A stretch of 64,000 nt of DNA, taken from the NCBI GenBank assembly GCA_020744425.1, contig JAGMUV010000027.1, forward strand, positions 620,001 through 684,000. The letters run 5' to 3'. Of the stretch, positions 43,443 to 55,320 are shown piece after piece (position 1 is the first letter of the stretch; every line of letters begins with the position of its first letter). Position numbers and translations under genes: made by a program. The DNA is from Dactylonectria macrodidyma (Eukaryota > Ascomycota > Sordariomycetes > Hypocreales > Nectriaceae). The notes under the pieces were generated by a model, which saw nothing but the letters and a program-made list of their open reading frames with translations, searched no databases and had not been told where the DNA came from.

Positions 43443-45292
43443 CATGATAAGCAAGTGGTCAATACAAGCAAGCGGTCAATTTTCCTCACCCTCGCGACTC
43501 TCTACCCTGCAAAATCAACGCCAACACTCTAAATCGACTCAAATCAATTGGAACTCTATTCTTGAGACACTCCTACTTCTATCTGACATCTTCGCGCGTT
43601 ATGTCCTGTCTTGCCGCAGACGCCACATCGCCGTTCCTTCGTTTCTGGCCTACGCTTCCGACGACTATCTCGACGACTTTCTTCTTCTAACTGCACATTC
43701 ACCTCGTTCTGACCTTGTAAATCCTGTCCCTCAGCTAGAGTGAGACTTCCTCCTTCTCGGAGACGTTTCTTCTTGGCACGTCGACGTCGACTAAGTGTCT
43801 CATTCTCCTGTCGAAGGATCTGGTTTTCCGACCTCAGCAAAGCGATCTGATGCATAATTCCTCGGGTTCCCTTCGCAAATTGGTCGACAGCAGCCAGAAT
43901 CGATGTCGGAGAGCTTCCTTGGTGTCGAGAGATCCGGTTCTTAACGAAATCGGATTGTGAGCTCGCTTCTGTCGGGTTGTTTGGCGTCTTGGAAACCAAA
44001 AGTGTCGGTAGCTCGTCGACCCCTTCGACCGGTGTTGGCGTATGTAGCTTCACATCTAGTTTAGAAATCACATTTTCCGGGTTCAATGGTACAAGACCTG
44101 CTCCTCGAAAACCTCCCCGGATGTTCTTTTCTGTCATGGACTCTTGGAATGATGCCAAGAATGCAGGAAAGAAATCCTCCTTGGCGATGTGCGTTGTACT
44201 AGCTCGCACTTTCTTCTCAATTTGTCGCCCATATGCTTGCTTGAGTGGGCCAAAGCACCCGACATCAAGAGGCTGAAGCATATGGGATGAATGAGAAGGC
44301 ATATAAAGCGTGATAATCCTGTTATCTTTGCAGAAGAGCTCAAAGTGGACCGAGAGGTGACTTTCGTGACCATCTAGGATGAGGAGGCGGTCGTCGCCCG
44401 TAGTTCGCGGTTTGGTGTGCTTATCGAAGTGCTGAACCCATTCTAGGCCTCTCTCGTTTGTTGTCCAGCCGTTGTCAGAGGTGGCGATGACCCAGTCTTG
44501 CGGGAGCGGGCTGTCTTCGTACCATGTCGAGAGGTGATACAGGCCTGCAACAATAATGAACGGCGGCAAGCACCATCCTTGGGAATTGATGCCCTGGATC
44601 ACCGTAGTCCATTCCCGGTTTCCAGGCTGAGCCAATTTCGCGTTGGAACGTCTTTCCGCGCTGGTGACGACCATGCCTGTGGAGATAATTCCCATCATAA
44701 AGCCAGTCTCGTCAAAGTTATAGATATCCGACTCCACGATGCCATATTTGGCGACTATGTTCTGCACAAGCGTAAACCAGCCACGAATGATCTCCGGATC
44801 TTCACATTTGGCTCTTTGGTAGTCATATCTCCGAAAAGAACGCGTCTTTAGCTCTGGTTGTCGCTTGATAAAGTTGGAAGCCCAACGCTTGCCGACGGGA
44901 GACGCGTCGCGGTCGGCGAGCAGTTTATTGGCCATGTCTTCCACATCGCGAAGCCGGGGAGGAAACGATCGCGAATCTAGGTCTAGAACGTATTCGACAA
45001 TAGTCTTCTCCTCTAGATCCGTCAACTTGCGCAAATTGGCCATTGTATCGCGTCTTGAAGGGACGCGGTCGCGTCGACGACGCAGGGTAGCGTTTGAGAC
45101 TCCATAGATCGTAGCAGCGCGATATACATTCAATCGAGAATCATTTTGTAGGGCTTGAAGGGCAAGAATGATATTGGCTTCATTATTTAACTGTGGCATG
45201 TCTTGGGGTTGAGGAATGTGGGTTGAAGTAAGGATAAAAGATTTGGGGTGGAAAATTGACCGCTCGCTTGTATTGACCACTCGCTTATCATT
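43443..45292 (-). mobile_element. Complete pogo (Fot-like) transposon, second family
   Basis: 1850 bp flanked by TA (43441-43442, 45293-45294). The inverted ends begin (C/A)ATGATAAGC and run about 45 bp with GAGTGGTCAATACAAG; the left end differs from the right at positions compatible with single C-to-T/G-to-A changes. Contains one intact transposase gene. Confidence 0.85.
43556..45199 (-). CDS. Pogo/Fot transposase with zinc knuckle (DD35D)
   Basis: Intronless, 547 residues from the ATG at 45199 (MPQLNNEANIILALQALQ); an upstream in-frame start lies inside the terminal repeat and is unlikely. It has a psq-type helix-turn-helix (LNVYRAATIYGVSNATLRRR), a CENP-B-like domain (GKRWASNFIKRQPELKTRSF), and a DDE domain with IYNFDETGFMMG, LLILDGHESH and HMLQPLDVGCFGPLK (35 residues between the last two Asp). 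The C-terminus carries a leucine-heptad-like segment (LRSENQILRQENETL) and a CCHC-type knuckle (CGVCGKTGHNARRC). No lesion visible. It differs strongly from the transposase at 38755, so two pogo families are present. Confidence 0.93.
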   Translation of the reverse strand: MPQLNNEANIILALQALQNDSRLNVYRAATIYGVSNATLRRRRDRVPSRRDTMANLRKLTDLEEKTIVEYVLDLDSRSFPPRLRDVEDMANKLLADRDASPVGKRWASNFIKRQPELKTRSFRRYDYQRAKCEDPEIIRGWFTLVQNIVAKYGIVESDIYNFDETGFMMGIISTGMVVTSAERRSNAKLAQPGNREWTTVIQGINSQGWCLPPFIIVAGLYHLSTWYEDSPLPQDWVIATSDNGWTTNERGLEWVQHFDKHTKPRTTGDDRLLILDGHESHLSVHFELFCKDNRIITLYMPSHSSHMLQPLDVGCFGPLKQAYGRQIEKKVRASTTHIAKEDFFPAFLASFQESMTEKNIRGGFRGAGLVPLNPENVISKLDVKLHTPTPVEGVDELPTLLVSKTPNNPTEASSQSDFVKNRISRHQGSSPTSILAAVDQFAKGTRGIMHQIALLRSENQILRQENETLSRRRRAKKKRLREGGSLTLAEGQDLQGQNEVNVQLEEESRRDSRRKRRPETKERRCGVCGKTGHNARRCQIEVGVSQE

Positions 45293-45329
45293 TACGTTAT
45301 CACCTGAGCTTCTAGCTCGGGCCTAAAAT

Positions 45330-45770
45330 CACTCGGCCTCGATCGATGGGTCCCGGATCTGGCGCGCCGACACTGGTGACTGCATGCAGAACGTTGACCT
45401 TGAGGCTACATCCGACGCCACGAACGTCGAGTCGTGCAAGAAGGCCACCGACCAGGCCCAGTTCCCATGGCCCCTGAGCTCCTGCTCGCATTGCCCGTAT
45501 CGGTGCGCCAATATATGAAAAACTCCGTACCGTCCATTCGTCTGAAGGGGATGCCACGAGCACGGAGTCGTATGAGCAGCCCCTAAGTTGACCCCGTCGC
45601 TATGAACTTTGAGTTCCTGTTACATTCCATCCCCTACATCGGAGCACGCTAGATCTGTACCATCCACCGATGCCACAAGAGTTAAATCCTGCGAGAAGGT
45701 TGCTAAGTTAACCCAGTCGCTGTAGCCCTTAATCCCCTGCATATAATTGCCCGTATGTTTAGCCATCTGC
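45330..45770 (-). pseudogene. Decayed WD40 repeats of an NLR-type gene
   Basis: Three 42-residue-like repeat units can be read with stops and gaps: KGYSDWVNLATFSQDLTLVA, ELKVHSDGV and CEQELRGHGNWAWSVAFLHD followed by STFVASDVASRS. The GH(S/G)xWVxSVAFSxDSxxVAS pattern is that of the highly alike WD40 repeats in HET-E/HNWD-type NOD-like receptors that act in heterokaryon incompatibility. NACHT and effector domains are absent. The abundance of TpA/TpG changes suggests RIP. Confidence 0.6.
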
Positions 45771-45849
45771 CTGATGCTATAGAGATGATATAGCAACAGG
45801 AAATCAAGTAATTCACATATATAAGGCCGATGAAATACTTAGGCAAGCC

Positions 45850-46170
45850 TCAGGAGGCAACTTCCCACATGGATTGAAATACCAGGTTCACACTGGAATC
45901 GTGGGTGATTGTTGGATACCAATGTAGGTGGACTTGAAATTCTTGGAGATTCCCTGTTTGTCGAAGAATTTGCTCAACGAGATGGCGTCCAAGGTTTTGA
46001 GGGCTTCTTGTGTCAAAAGCGATGTAAGAAAAGCGAATAACCTTGTTGGTAAGGTCGGGATTGCGGTGGAGCGACATTGCAAAGCAGGCGAGAGAATCCA
46101 GGGGATGCTTGTTCAGAGATCGAAAGTTGTGGAATAGTACATTCTGCGCCAGATGCCGAATTGATTTTGA
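45850..46170 (-). pseudogene. F-box-like protein fragment
   Basis: The segment IRHLAQNVLFHNFRSLNK and the following helical stretch resemble the post-F-box part of fungal F-box proteins (typically LRHLAQPxLFHxF). The F-box itself is not visible upstream, where the frame becomes Trp/Gly-rich and unconvincing. Very tentative. Confidence 0.3.
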
Positions 46171-48140
46171 AGCAAAATGGCAGAAGCCGGGGGTCAGAGC
46201 GCCTGTGTTTTTAGCAGGCTCGGCTTTATCACATAAACTGCCGCACCAGCCGGCTGGAAGGTTGCCCCAGCTCCGAAGACCGCCCCCACCCCAGCAAACC
46301 CGGGTCCAATGCCATGTAAAGTTTACCTGATAAAGAGGAAACTCCATTTCGCTGCTGCGGCAGGATTTGTTCCAACGTAAATCCAACTGAGATAGTTTCG
46401 CATGTCCCTGAGTGGGTCCAGCTCCTCGCATCCCTCAGGCGGCGCTGGCCTGGACCCTAACGCTCTCTCACCCTTATCCCTCCCGTTTCCACTTCCACCA
46501 CCATTACCAACACTAAGCAGCCACTTGCATGACATGAGGCTGGATCGTCGAATGCCCCGAGCAGTACCAAAAGGCAGACAAGGACGGAACAATTCAACAC
46601 TGAACCCATCCCGTGCTGCGCTGAACGAAATCCTGCGACTTGACCCGCCTCTGTTCTCCTGTGCTAACGGCGTCAACAACCGAGTTTACATCAAGATCTC
46701 GGTAAACCGCCGAGCCTCAAAGTCCTGGTTACTACGGTGAGTCTTCTGAAGCTCACAGAACGAGTGGCTTTGAGAACGGAGATGAGACGCAAGAATGGTC
46801 GCATATGAAACCACCAAAGGAAGAGCAATTCGGCCAAGAACATCCCGAGTCGCGTAAATGTGGGTGGCTTCTGCGGCATGATAATTACACCGTCCGGGAC
46901 ATAGATGTTCGGAAGGTTTTATTATCCCTGAAAGTCCTAACCTGTTGAGAAACTAGCCGGACAACCACCATTACATGTCATGTAGTCAGACTTGAACAGT
47001 GTGTGCAGTACGTCCGAGCTCACCAACATGTTACTCCGTAATGGTATGCTAAATGAAGACGAATGAACCGGTTTACGAGCCGGTAGCGTGGACCGTCATA
47101 CTCTAGAATCCTTTCCTTTCACTCCAAATTCTTTTGGGCAGATCGAAGCGTCCACCGGGATGGAGAACATCAACTCTCGGATACTGGCTTCCACCTCGGC
47201 TTGTGTCTGGGCCCGCCGGATGCTTGCGTTGAGCGATCGACTGCTCTATGGGCTCGAGCGAGGAAACACTTAGCAAAGAAATCCGTTGGCAAGGCGTTGA
47301 CTGCGGTGTAGTTGACGCCGTTGTGATGTATGTGATGACACGTCGGGAGAAGTGTTTCCACAGCATTGAACTTAGTTTTCACGTACTCCGCCGCTAAAAA
47401 ACCCCTCGTAATGAAAATGCTCACAGTATAAAACACTAACGTGTTACGTGATATCAGACACTGGCTGCCGATCTATGAGGATGGTAAACTCCGCAAGTTT
47501 AATTGATAAGGCGGAATTTCCGCAGCAGTCTGATCGCGTACTCCGCAGCAAGGGCTTCCCAACTAAAAAAAAAACTCGCCTGGTATTAGCTTGTCGGAGC
47601 CGTTAAGACTACCGCTACTGGGGTAACCCGCACGCAAGCGGATTTAAGTTCTCAGCCAAGTCATCACAACATAGTGTGCTTGGTGTGCTAGTACTTGGCG
47701 CAAGGCGTCATCGGCCGTGCTATTGCGGAGTCGATCTGCAAGAAAGGGTTGCCCACACACTCCTATTGGCTAGGCTGTCGGAGTTGTGAAGCGTCCGCAA
47801 TATCCGACACGCAGTGCGGACCTTCACCACCACTCGTAACAGACGCCTGGCTCGCATGCTTTTAACTGATATATATTCACACGTCCTCTTAAATACGTGG
47901 CTTTCATGCCCTCTGACTTACTTACTGGAAGGCATTTTCGATTTCCTGTCCATCTTTGAGCTCGCACACACTTTTAGCTGCACAGACATCCGGGTCTTAC
48001 TCTGGACAGTTGCTGATTTCCCTTTGTATTTCCTCCAGATTGCGATAATCTGTGCCTCCCGACTCGTCTCCTGCAACATCACCGCTCCGACAAGTCAAAC
48101 ACAAAAGGGGAAGCCAGGAGGAACCGACGGCATCATCAGC
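46171..48140. other. Intergenic; promoter of the ABC transporter
   Basis: No recognised gene. Frames at 46402-46740 lack domain similarity. The right part is the upstream region of the ABC transporter; the transporter's frame stays open upstream to 47814, but that extension is not family-like. Confidence 0.45.
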
Positions 48141-51100
48141 ATGAGCGCCCTCATGCCTGTCGCCATGGCCAGCCAGGGTAATGAGGACACTCCTGTCATC
48201 GCCAGGCAAGATGGAGACGCCGCTGCTGCATCCATGACCGGTGTTTCCAGAGATGCGGGCGATGAGAAAGACAGGGACACGCTGGTCGCCTCGGGAGACA
48301 GCGACGGAATCGACGACCCAGCCGAAGAAATGGAACGCCGAGCCTCCATCGTCCAGTCCCTGGCGCGCAGTTACTCGAACACGACTGGCGTTGATGGCGG
48401 CAACCCCTTCTTGGCCTCTGGGAACTCGGCTCTTAACCCCAACTCACCCCAATTCTCAGGCCGTGCTTGGGCCAAGGCATTGGTCAACCTCGTCTCCCGC
48501 AGCGGTGGCACGTTTCGGACTGCTGGTGTCACCTTCCAGAATCTGAACGTGTATGGCTACGGCCGTTCTACCGACTATCAAAAGGACATTTTCAACATCT
48601 GGCTGAGCGCCGCCAACCTTCTTACCAAGACGACTGGCCGAGGGAAGACACGTATCGACATTTTGCGGGATTTCGATGGTATTGTGCGAAAGGGCGAGAT
48701 GCTCGTAGTCCTCGGGCCCCCGGGCTCTGGGTGTTCTACCTTTCTCAAGACCATCGCCGGCGAGACGAATGGCATTTGGGTGGACGATGCATCCTACCTC
48801 AATTATCAAGGTAAGTCTGGCACTTTCATGCTTCTAGTGTCGCGGCGCCACCATGGTACCGCATGGCGAGCTATCGACGAGTCACCGTTAACGTGTGATG
48901 CAGGAATCACGCCCAAAGAGATGCACTCACATCACCGCGGAGAGGCCATCTACACTGCAGAGGTTGATGTGCATTTTCCCATGCTGTCCGTTGGCGATAC
49001 CCTGACCTTTGCTTCCCGCGCGCGTCGGCCGCGAACCCTGCCCGAAGGAATACACCCAGATGCCTTCGCCAGCCATCTACGCGACGTCGTCATGGCTATG
49101 TTTGGCATCTCCCATACTGTCAATACTCGTGTCGGCAATGACTTCATCCGCGGTGTCTCGGGAGGCGAACGAAAACGCGTCACCATCGCCGAGGCTGCCC
49201 TGGCTGGTGCCCCGTTGCAATGCTGGGACAATAGTACGCGAGGACTGGACTCGGCCAACGCCATCGAGTTCTGTCGGACCCTACGCCTCCAAGCCGACAT
49301 GTTCAATAACAGTGCTTGTGTGTCCATCTACCAGGCGCCACAAACCGCATACGATCTGTTTGATAAGGTGTCTGTTCTTTATGAGGGCCGGCAGATATTC
49401 TTTGGCCCAACGACAACCGCTCGACAGTACTTCATCGACCTGGGTTTCGAGTTTCCACTACGGGCTACCACACCGGACTTCCTTACGTCTATGACTAGCC
49501 CGCAGGAACGAATTGTACGCAAGGGCTGGGAAGACCGGGCCCCTCGAACCCCCGATGAATTTGCTCATGCTTGGAAAACCAGTGTCCACTACCTTGCCCT
49601 GCAAGACGAGATTGAGGAATATAAGAACACCCATCCCCTGGGCGGCGCTGATGCCGAGGCTTTCCGAGCGTCCAAAAAGGCACAGCAGGCTAGGGGTCAG
49701 AGAGCGAAGTCCCCTTACACTCTATCCTACCTACAGCAAATCGATCTCACCATGTGGCGTGGATGGAAGCGACTAATCGGCGATCCGAGCATTACGCTCA
49801 GCTCGCTCATTGGAAACGCCATAATGGGACTCATTGTCTCCAGTGTGTTTTACAACCTTGAAGAAACGACAGACAGCTTCTTTCAGCGCGGATCCCTCCT
49901 TTTCTTCGCTATGCTTTTAAATGGTTTCTCAAGCATCCTCGAGGTATATCAATCAAATCTTGGCCAAAGTGATGCCATGCTAATGACTTGTTAGATTAAT
50001 ACCCTCTACGCACAACGTCCGATCGTCGAGAAACACGCGAGATATGCCCTTTACCACCCCTCTGCTGAAGCCTTCGCGTCTATGGCCTGCGATTTACCAA
50101 ACAAGATCCTCAACGCAATCATCTTCAATTTGGTCCTATACTTCATCCCGAACTTGAACCGAGAACCAGGAGCATTCTTCTTCTTTCTTCTCATCTCGTT
50201 CTTCACTGTTCTCAACATGTCCATGATATTCCGTACTATTGCATCGTTGTCTCGATCCTTAGCGGGCGCCATGGTTCCCGCAGCAATTCTGATCTTGGCC
50301 TTGATCATGTTCACAGGGTTCGTCATCCCAATCGACTACATGCTGGGTTGGTCTCGATGGATCAACTACATCAACCCACTGGCGTACGCTTTCGATGCTC
50401 TAATGTCAAATGAGTTTCACGGTAGAGACTTCCGTTGCACCAATTTCGTCCCAAATCCTGCAGTTGAGGGATATGCCAATGTTAGCAGCAGCAACCGCGT
50501 ATGCAGTAGCGTGGGATCCGTGGCAGGTCTGGACCTTGTCAACGGCGATGCATACATTCGCTCAGCGTTCAGTTACGAGTGGAAGGACCGCTGGCGCAAC
50601 TTTGGTATCCTCGTCGCTTTCATGTTCTTCTTCCTGGCGACCTACTTGGTAGCTGCCGAGCTTGTCTCGGAAAAGAAATCTAAGGGCGAAGTGCTCGTTT
50701 TCCGCCGTGGCCATAAGCCTGCCGTCTTCAAAGAGAAGCACAATGACGATCCCGAAGACATCCGCGTCGGCCCTGTCACTACGATAGACCACAATCGCGG
50801 TAACGGTAACGGTTTCATTGAGGAGCAGAAATCGATTTTCCATTGGAACAACGTCTGCTACGATATCCAAATCAAGGGCGAGACCAGGCGAATTCTGGAT
50901 AATGTCGATGGTTGGGTCAAACCTGGCACCTTGACTGCTCTAATGGGCGTCTCAGGAGCAGGCAAAACAACCTTGCTGGATGTTTTGGCCGATCGAAAGT
51001 CTGTGGGCGTTATCACCGGAGACATGCTCGTGGACGGGTATATTCGCGATGCGTACTTCCAACGCAAAACGGGCTACGTTCAACAGCAGGACCTACATCT

Positions 51101-52766
51101 GCAAACCAGCACCGTCCGAGAGGCACTCAACTTCAGTGCACTTTTACGCCAGCCAGATCACATTCCTAGGCAGGAGAAGCTTGATTACGTCGAAGAGGTG
51201 ATTAAGCTACTTGATGCAGAGGAGTTTGCTGATGCGGTTATCGGTGCCCCTGGAGAGGGTCTCAATGTTGAGCAGCGCAAACGTCTTACCATTGGCATTG
51301 AGCTCGTGGCAAAACCACCTCTGTTACTTTTTGTCGATGAGCCTACTTCGGGCCTGGACTCGCAGACATCATGGGCTATCCTGGACCTCCTTGAAAAGTT
51401 AACAAAGAATGGTCAGGCTGTCCTGTGCACCATCCATCAGCCTTCAGCCATGCTTTTTCAACGATTTGACCGCTTGCTCTTCCTCGCCAAGGGTGGCAAG
51501 ACCGTTTACTTTGGCGACGTGGACAAGATGACGACTTACTTTGAGCAAAACGGCGGCTTCCCCTGCCCCCAGGAGGAGAATCCGGCAGAATGGATGCTGC
51601 AAGTGATTGGTGCTGCTCCGGGTTCTAGCACTGATATTGACTGGCATGACGCTTGGAGAAACAGCCCGGAATATCAGTCTGTTCAGGGTGAGCTGAAACG
51701 TCTCAAGGATGAGCGAAATCCTCACCCTAACACTTCTGAGGATCCAACCAACTATCGCGAATTCGCTGCCAGCTACGCCACCCAGTTGAGGGAGGTCACA
51801 TTCCGGGTTTTCCAGCAGTATTGGCGCACGCCCACTTACATCTATTCGAAAGCAGCGCTATGCGTAACCGTCGCCCTCTTCGTCGGCTTCTCGTTTTTCA
51901 AGGCACCAAACTCAATTCAGGGTCTTCAAAACCAGCAGTTCTCTATTTTCTCCATGCTCATCATATTCAGTCAGCTTGCACAACAAACCATGCCCCACTT
52001 CGTGACCCAACGGTCCCTCTATGAAGCACGAGAGCGCCCATCCAAGATTTACAGCTGGAAAATCTTCATGCTTAGCCAAATCATTGCGGAATTGCCATGG
52101 AACAGCCTCATGTCAGTTTTCATGTATCTTTGCTGGTATTATCCTGTGGGGCTTTACAGAAATGCGGAACCAATGGACCAAGTGCATGAACGAGGTGCCC
52201 TGGTGTTCCTATATCTGCTCGTCTTTCTTCTTCACGCCTCGACCTTTACTGACCTGATTATTGCCGGATTCGAGGCTGCCGAAGTGGCAATGAATGTCTT
52301 CAATCTCTTTTTCACGCTTTCCCTGGTCTTCTGTGGTATTCTCGCCAGCCCAGACGTCTTCCCTCGCTTCTGGATCTTCCTATATCGCGCATCACCATTC
52401 ACCTATTTTGTTTCCGGTCTGCTCTCTTCTGCGGTTGCAAACACAAACGTCGTCTGTGCCGATAATGAGTTGCTGAGCTTTGACCCACCGGCAGGTCAGA
52501 CTTGTGGCGAATACATGGCTGCTTACATTAATACCGCTGGTGGCTACCTCCAGGATCTGAATGCTACAGCAAATTGCCAATTCTGCAGCATCGACGACAC
52601 CAATGTATACCTTGCAGGTGTCAGGGCGCCGTACTCGGAGAGGTGGCGCAATCTCGGCATCCTGTTGGCTTACATCGTTGCCAACGTTTTCGGAGCCTTG
52701 GCGATTTACTGGCTTGCACGCATGCCTAAGAAAGGTGGGCTATTTGGCAAGAAGAAGAAGGATTAA
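48141..52766 (+). CDS. PDR-type ABC drug-efflux transporter (ABCG full-size)
   Basis: Exons 48141-48810, 48904-49943 and 49995-52766 give 1493 residues, the usual size for yeast Pdr5/Cdr1 relatives, which pump xenobiotics and azoles across the plasma membrane. Order is (NBD-TMD)x2. NBD1 has the Cys-containing Walker A of this family ([12 protein letters not shown], about residue 192), signature [14 protein letters not shown] and degenerate Walker B ([12 protein letters not shown]). NBD2 has canonical Walker A ([12 protein letters not shown], about 887), a divergent signature ([15 protein letters not shown]) and [15 protein letters not shown]. This split of one degenerate and one active ATP site is normal for fungal PDR proteins. 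The first intron, 93 bp, is a multiple of three and has no stop, so unspliced reading is possible, but splicing restores the family sequence [10 protein letters not shown]. Start chosen at [13 protein letters not shown]; a nearby ATG at 48165 is an alternative. Confidence 0.93.
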
Positions 52767-53302
52767 GGTTCGAGCAAGTCGGCGTCCAAATCTTTGAGAA
52801 GTTGACGAGCTAGGAGGAAGGGAGGCCACAGGAAGTTGGGCCTTGATGACGTGTGAGCAAGGCGATGTGACACACTTACACCTTGGAGGACCGGCTCTGG
52901 CGTTGAAATTGTGGCCCATGAGCCGCTTTCACTTGGAATAAACATTACAGTTGGGTTTCTTTGCGTTGGGTTTGCTACCAGGCGGATGCCACGATTAGAT
53001 TTGAGATTGATTTTTGCCAATAGTAGTAGTAGATTTATTACGCCCGGGAGAACGGATCTCATAGGGCCACGGAACACGCTATGCTATTTACATTTCTGCC
53101 ACTTCAATCCTGACCACAAAGTAAAGCCCCACTTTCTCTCCCTGAATCGCTTTCTTTTGGCCTCGCTTGACTCCGTCTGACAGGCCTGCTTGAAGGTCGA
53201 TTTCTCCAAGTGTTCAGCATCCTATCCTCAGCAGCTGAAGCGTGGTCTGTCAAAATGAGGCTGTGTTGTGTTAGGACTTCCTCGTTCTGGTTGTTAATGT
53301 GT
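52767..53302. other. Intergenic, 3' flank of the ABC transporter
   Basis: No gene or repeat recognised. Confidence 0.4.
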
Positions 53303-53890
53303 TCAATTCTCCTCCCTTGCTCCTAGTCTTCCCGTCTCCATCGCGAATTTGATCGTTGCTCGCACCGCTTGTAGGTTAGGTGACCATCTCGGTCCGTCCA
53401 ACGCCGACTTTCCTCCCAGAAAGAATGAGAGGTTTCCCATCTCGCTTTGCCCGATTCGCCGCATGCCTTCGCGTTGTGCATCCCACTTGCTGCAGCGAAA
53501 GAGAAAATGTTCCATCGTCTCGGTTGCCCGTCCGCAATCACACAAGTCTGATTCCACCGCGCCGATCCTCGACAGGTAGCTGTTGATCCTCGCCATTCCC
53601 GTGCGTAACTGTGAAAGCGTGTCTGCTTCGCGCCTCTTCAGTCCGTCGTATAGCACCTTTGTGTGTTTTCCTGGTAGCGCTTTGTCAACCCTCTTGGAGA
53701 AGCCGCCCACTCTGTCCGGTAGCGCCTGATGCTGTTGTAGCTGCGCTCTCGCCAGTCTTGTCCGCGTCGATCGAGCTTGGTATGGCGGCGTCTCTGCCGT
53801 ACGTCCTGCTTCGGTTGCTCTCTGCGCCTGTCTCTTCGCCTTGGGTCCCAAGGGGAACGCGTCGTCCCGGGACGGTACCCAGATCATTTT
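53303..53890 (-). pseudogene. LINE ORF2 C-terminal fragment
   Basis: Encodes KRREADTLSQLRTGMARINS and a terminal Cys/His motif (CDCGRATETMEHFLFRC) followed by FFLGGKSALDGPRW. This is the region after RNase H in fungal Tad-type LINEs; the complete ORF2 at 8831 ends with a related CxC...HxxxxC motif but a different sequence, so it is another family. A 5'-truncated LINE copy is the simplest reading. To the right it passes into a tandem-repeat zone. Confidence 0.65.
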
Positions 53891-54060
53891 AACACTGTTG
53901 TTGCCTTTTCCCAGCCGGCCGTGACTCGCTTTATATATTAAATCAGGTATGGACCACTTCTGTCCTTTAGTCCACTTCTGTTCAGTCCAATTCTGTTCAG
54001 TCATGCCGAGGTTAGTCAATGGTCACACTTTGTCAGAACGGCCCAGTCTCGTCAAATGTC

Positions 54061-54218
54061 CGATTTAGTCAAAGCCCCAGTTTTAGTCAACCGTTTTTAG
54101 TCAAACGCCTAGTTTTAGTCAAATGTCCAGTCTTATCAAACGTCCAGTTTTAGTCAAATATCCAGTTTTAGTCAAACATCCAGTTTTAGTCAAACGTCCA
54201 GTTTTAGTCAAATGTCCA
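54061..54218. repeat. 18-bp minisatellite, about nine units
   Basis: Consensus TTTTAGTCAAACGTCCAG. Units vary mainly at CG/TG/CA positions (AAACGTCC, AAATGTCC, AAACATCC), as expected if CpG or CpA sites mutated by C-to-T change; one unit is shortened to 13 bp. Degenerate GTCCACTTCTG units extend on both sides. Confidence 0.8.
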
Positions 54219-54558
54219 GTCCACTTCTGTCCAGTCCACTCTCCGTAGGACCACGGCCCCACAGGGGACGTGATCATCACCGCTGTGACTGGATCATCAA
54301 CACTGTGAGATGAATTTATTATCGCTGCAAGATAGATTATCGTCGGTGCGACGTGGACCGTCACCGCCCGTAGGCTCGATTTCGCGGTCGCGTTTCGGGT
54401 GGTGTTTAAAGCAGTCCCTTGTTGCTTGTGAAGGGTAGGGTTCGTGTGCCCCATCGCGTACCGGTAACCACTGACAGGATCGTGAAGTTAAGGGTCACAA
54501 GCCAGCTCTACGCATCAGGAACTATGATCTTGAGCATGAGGGCAAAGAAAACAATTTA
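54219..54558. other. Intergenic, no supported gene
   Basis: Contains inverted motifs around ATCACCGCTGTGACTGGATCATC but no gene. Confidence 0.4.
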
Positions 54559-55320
54559 TTATCCAAACTGACGTTGAGATCTATTCACTCTACTCTGGTG
54601 CGGCCTTGATGGTAACACTGACCGGGGCGGGAGTTTGAATTGGTCCGTTATCGTCTTCGTCGTCGCTGTCGTCGGCACGTGGCAAGGTGGAAAGATCCTC
54701 GATGTGCAAAGCATCCTTGAGCTGCTTAACGATGGGCACGGTGATAATGGAGTCGTTTCCCAATAGAGGTATGTTGCTATACAGCTCCTTCTTATATCAA
54801 AATCGAGGTTGTCGACCTGTGGATTGTGGCTATTGAGTATCTTGAATCTAGCCTTAGGGCTTAGGAGACATTTGAGCACCTCAGATTCATCAAGAAACGT
54901 CAGATCATTAATATCGTTCTCTTTCGTACCAAAGTTATCGATTTCGATGTACCCACTGACGGCGGCTTGACTCAGGTGCTTGGCTATGAGCACGGAGGAG
55001 ATTTGGAACTGGGTGCTCTGCCCTTTGATGACTTCTGCCTGTTGTTACTAGTTCTGCTTTCGGAGCAGCTTCTTTGCCGCCCCAGCCATCTCATTCTCCT
55101 CGCTTTCCTGGAACTTCTTGATTGAAGCTACATTGATGCTTTCGAACCTAAACCTGTGTTCGCCATGCAACAAGCCCCCGGCAAGGCTGCCTGTCCAGCT
55201 GAAGCAGGAGGCATTGTTCTGAGCAATGGTTGTTATTAAAGTCGCACCATCGAGGACGCATTCTAGTTCATCCCCAGGAACAAGTTCCATCGGGGTTTTG
55301 TTGGACTCTAAGACGGTCAT
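54559..55320 (-). pseudogene. SRPBCC-like gene with two adjacent stops
   Basis: The first 90 codons (55320-55051) include SCFSWTGSLAGG and LLHGEHRFRFESI, like the strand-and-helix pattern of SRPBCC (START-like lipid-binding) proteins. Then TAG and TAA follow directly, and the same frame continues with QQAEVIKGQSTQFQISSVLI and YIEIDNFGTKENDINDLTFL. A run of Gln codons (CAG/CAA) turned into TAG TAA by two C-to-T changes explains this best, which is RIP's signature. The second half has no domain I recognise, so the two halves could also be different genes. Confidence 0.45.

Noticed and set aside
48811..48903. In-frame 93-bp segment of the ABC transporter as coding
   Set aside because: It has GTAAGT and GATGCAG ends, and its translation interrupts a conserved family segment; treated as an intron.
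54061..54218. CRISPR array
   Set aside because: Head-to-tail 18-bp units without unique spacers, in a eukaryotic context; it is a minisatellite.
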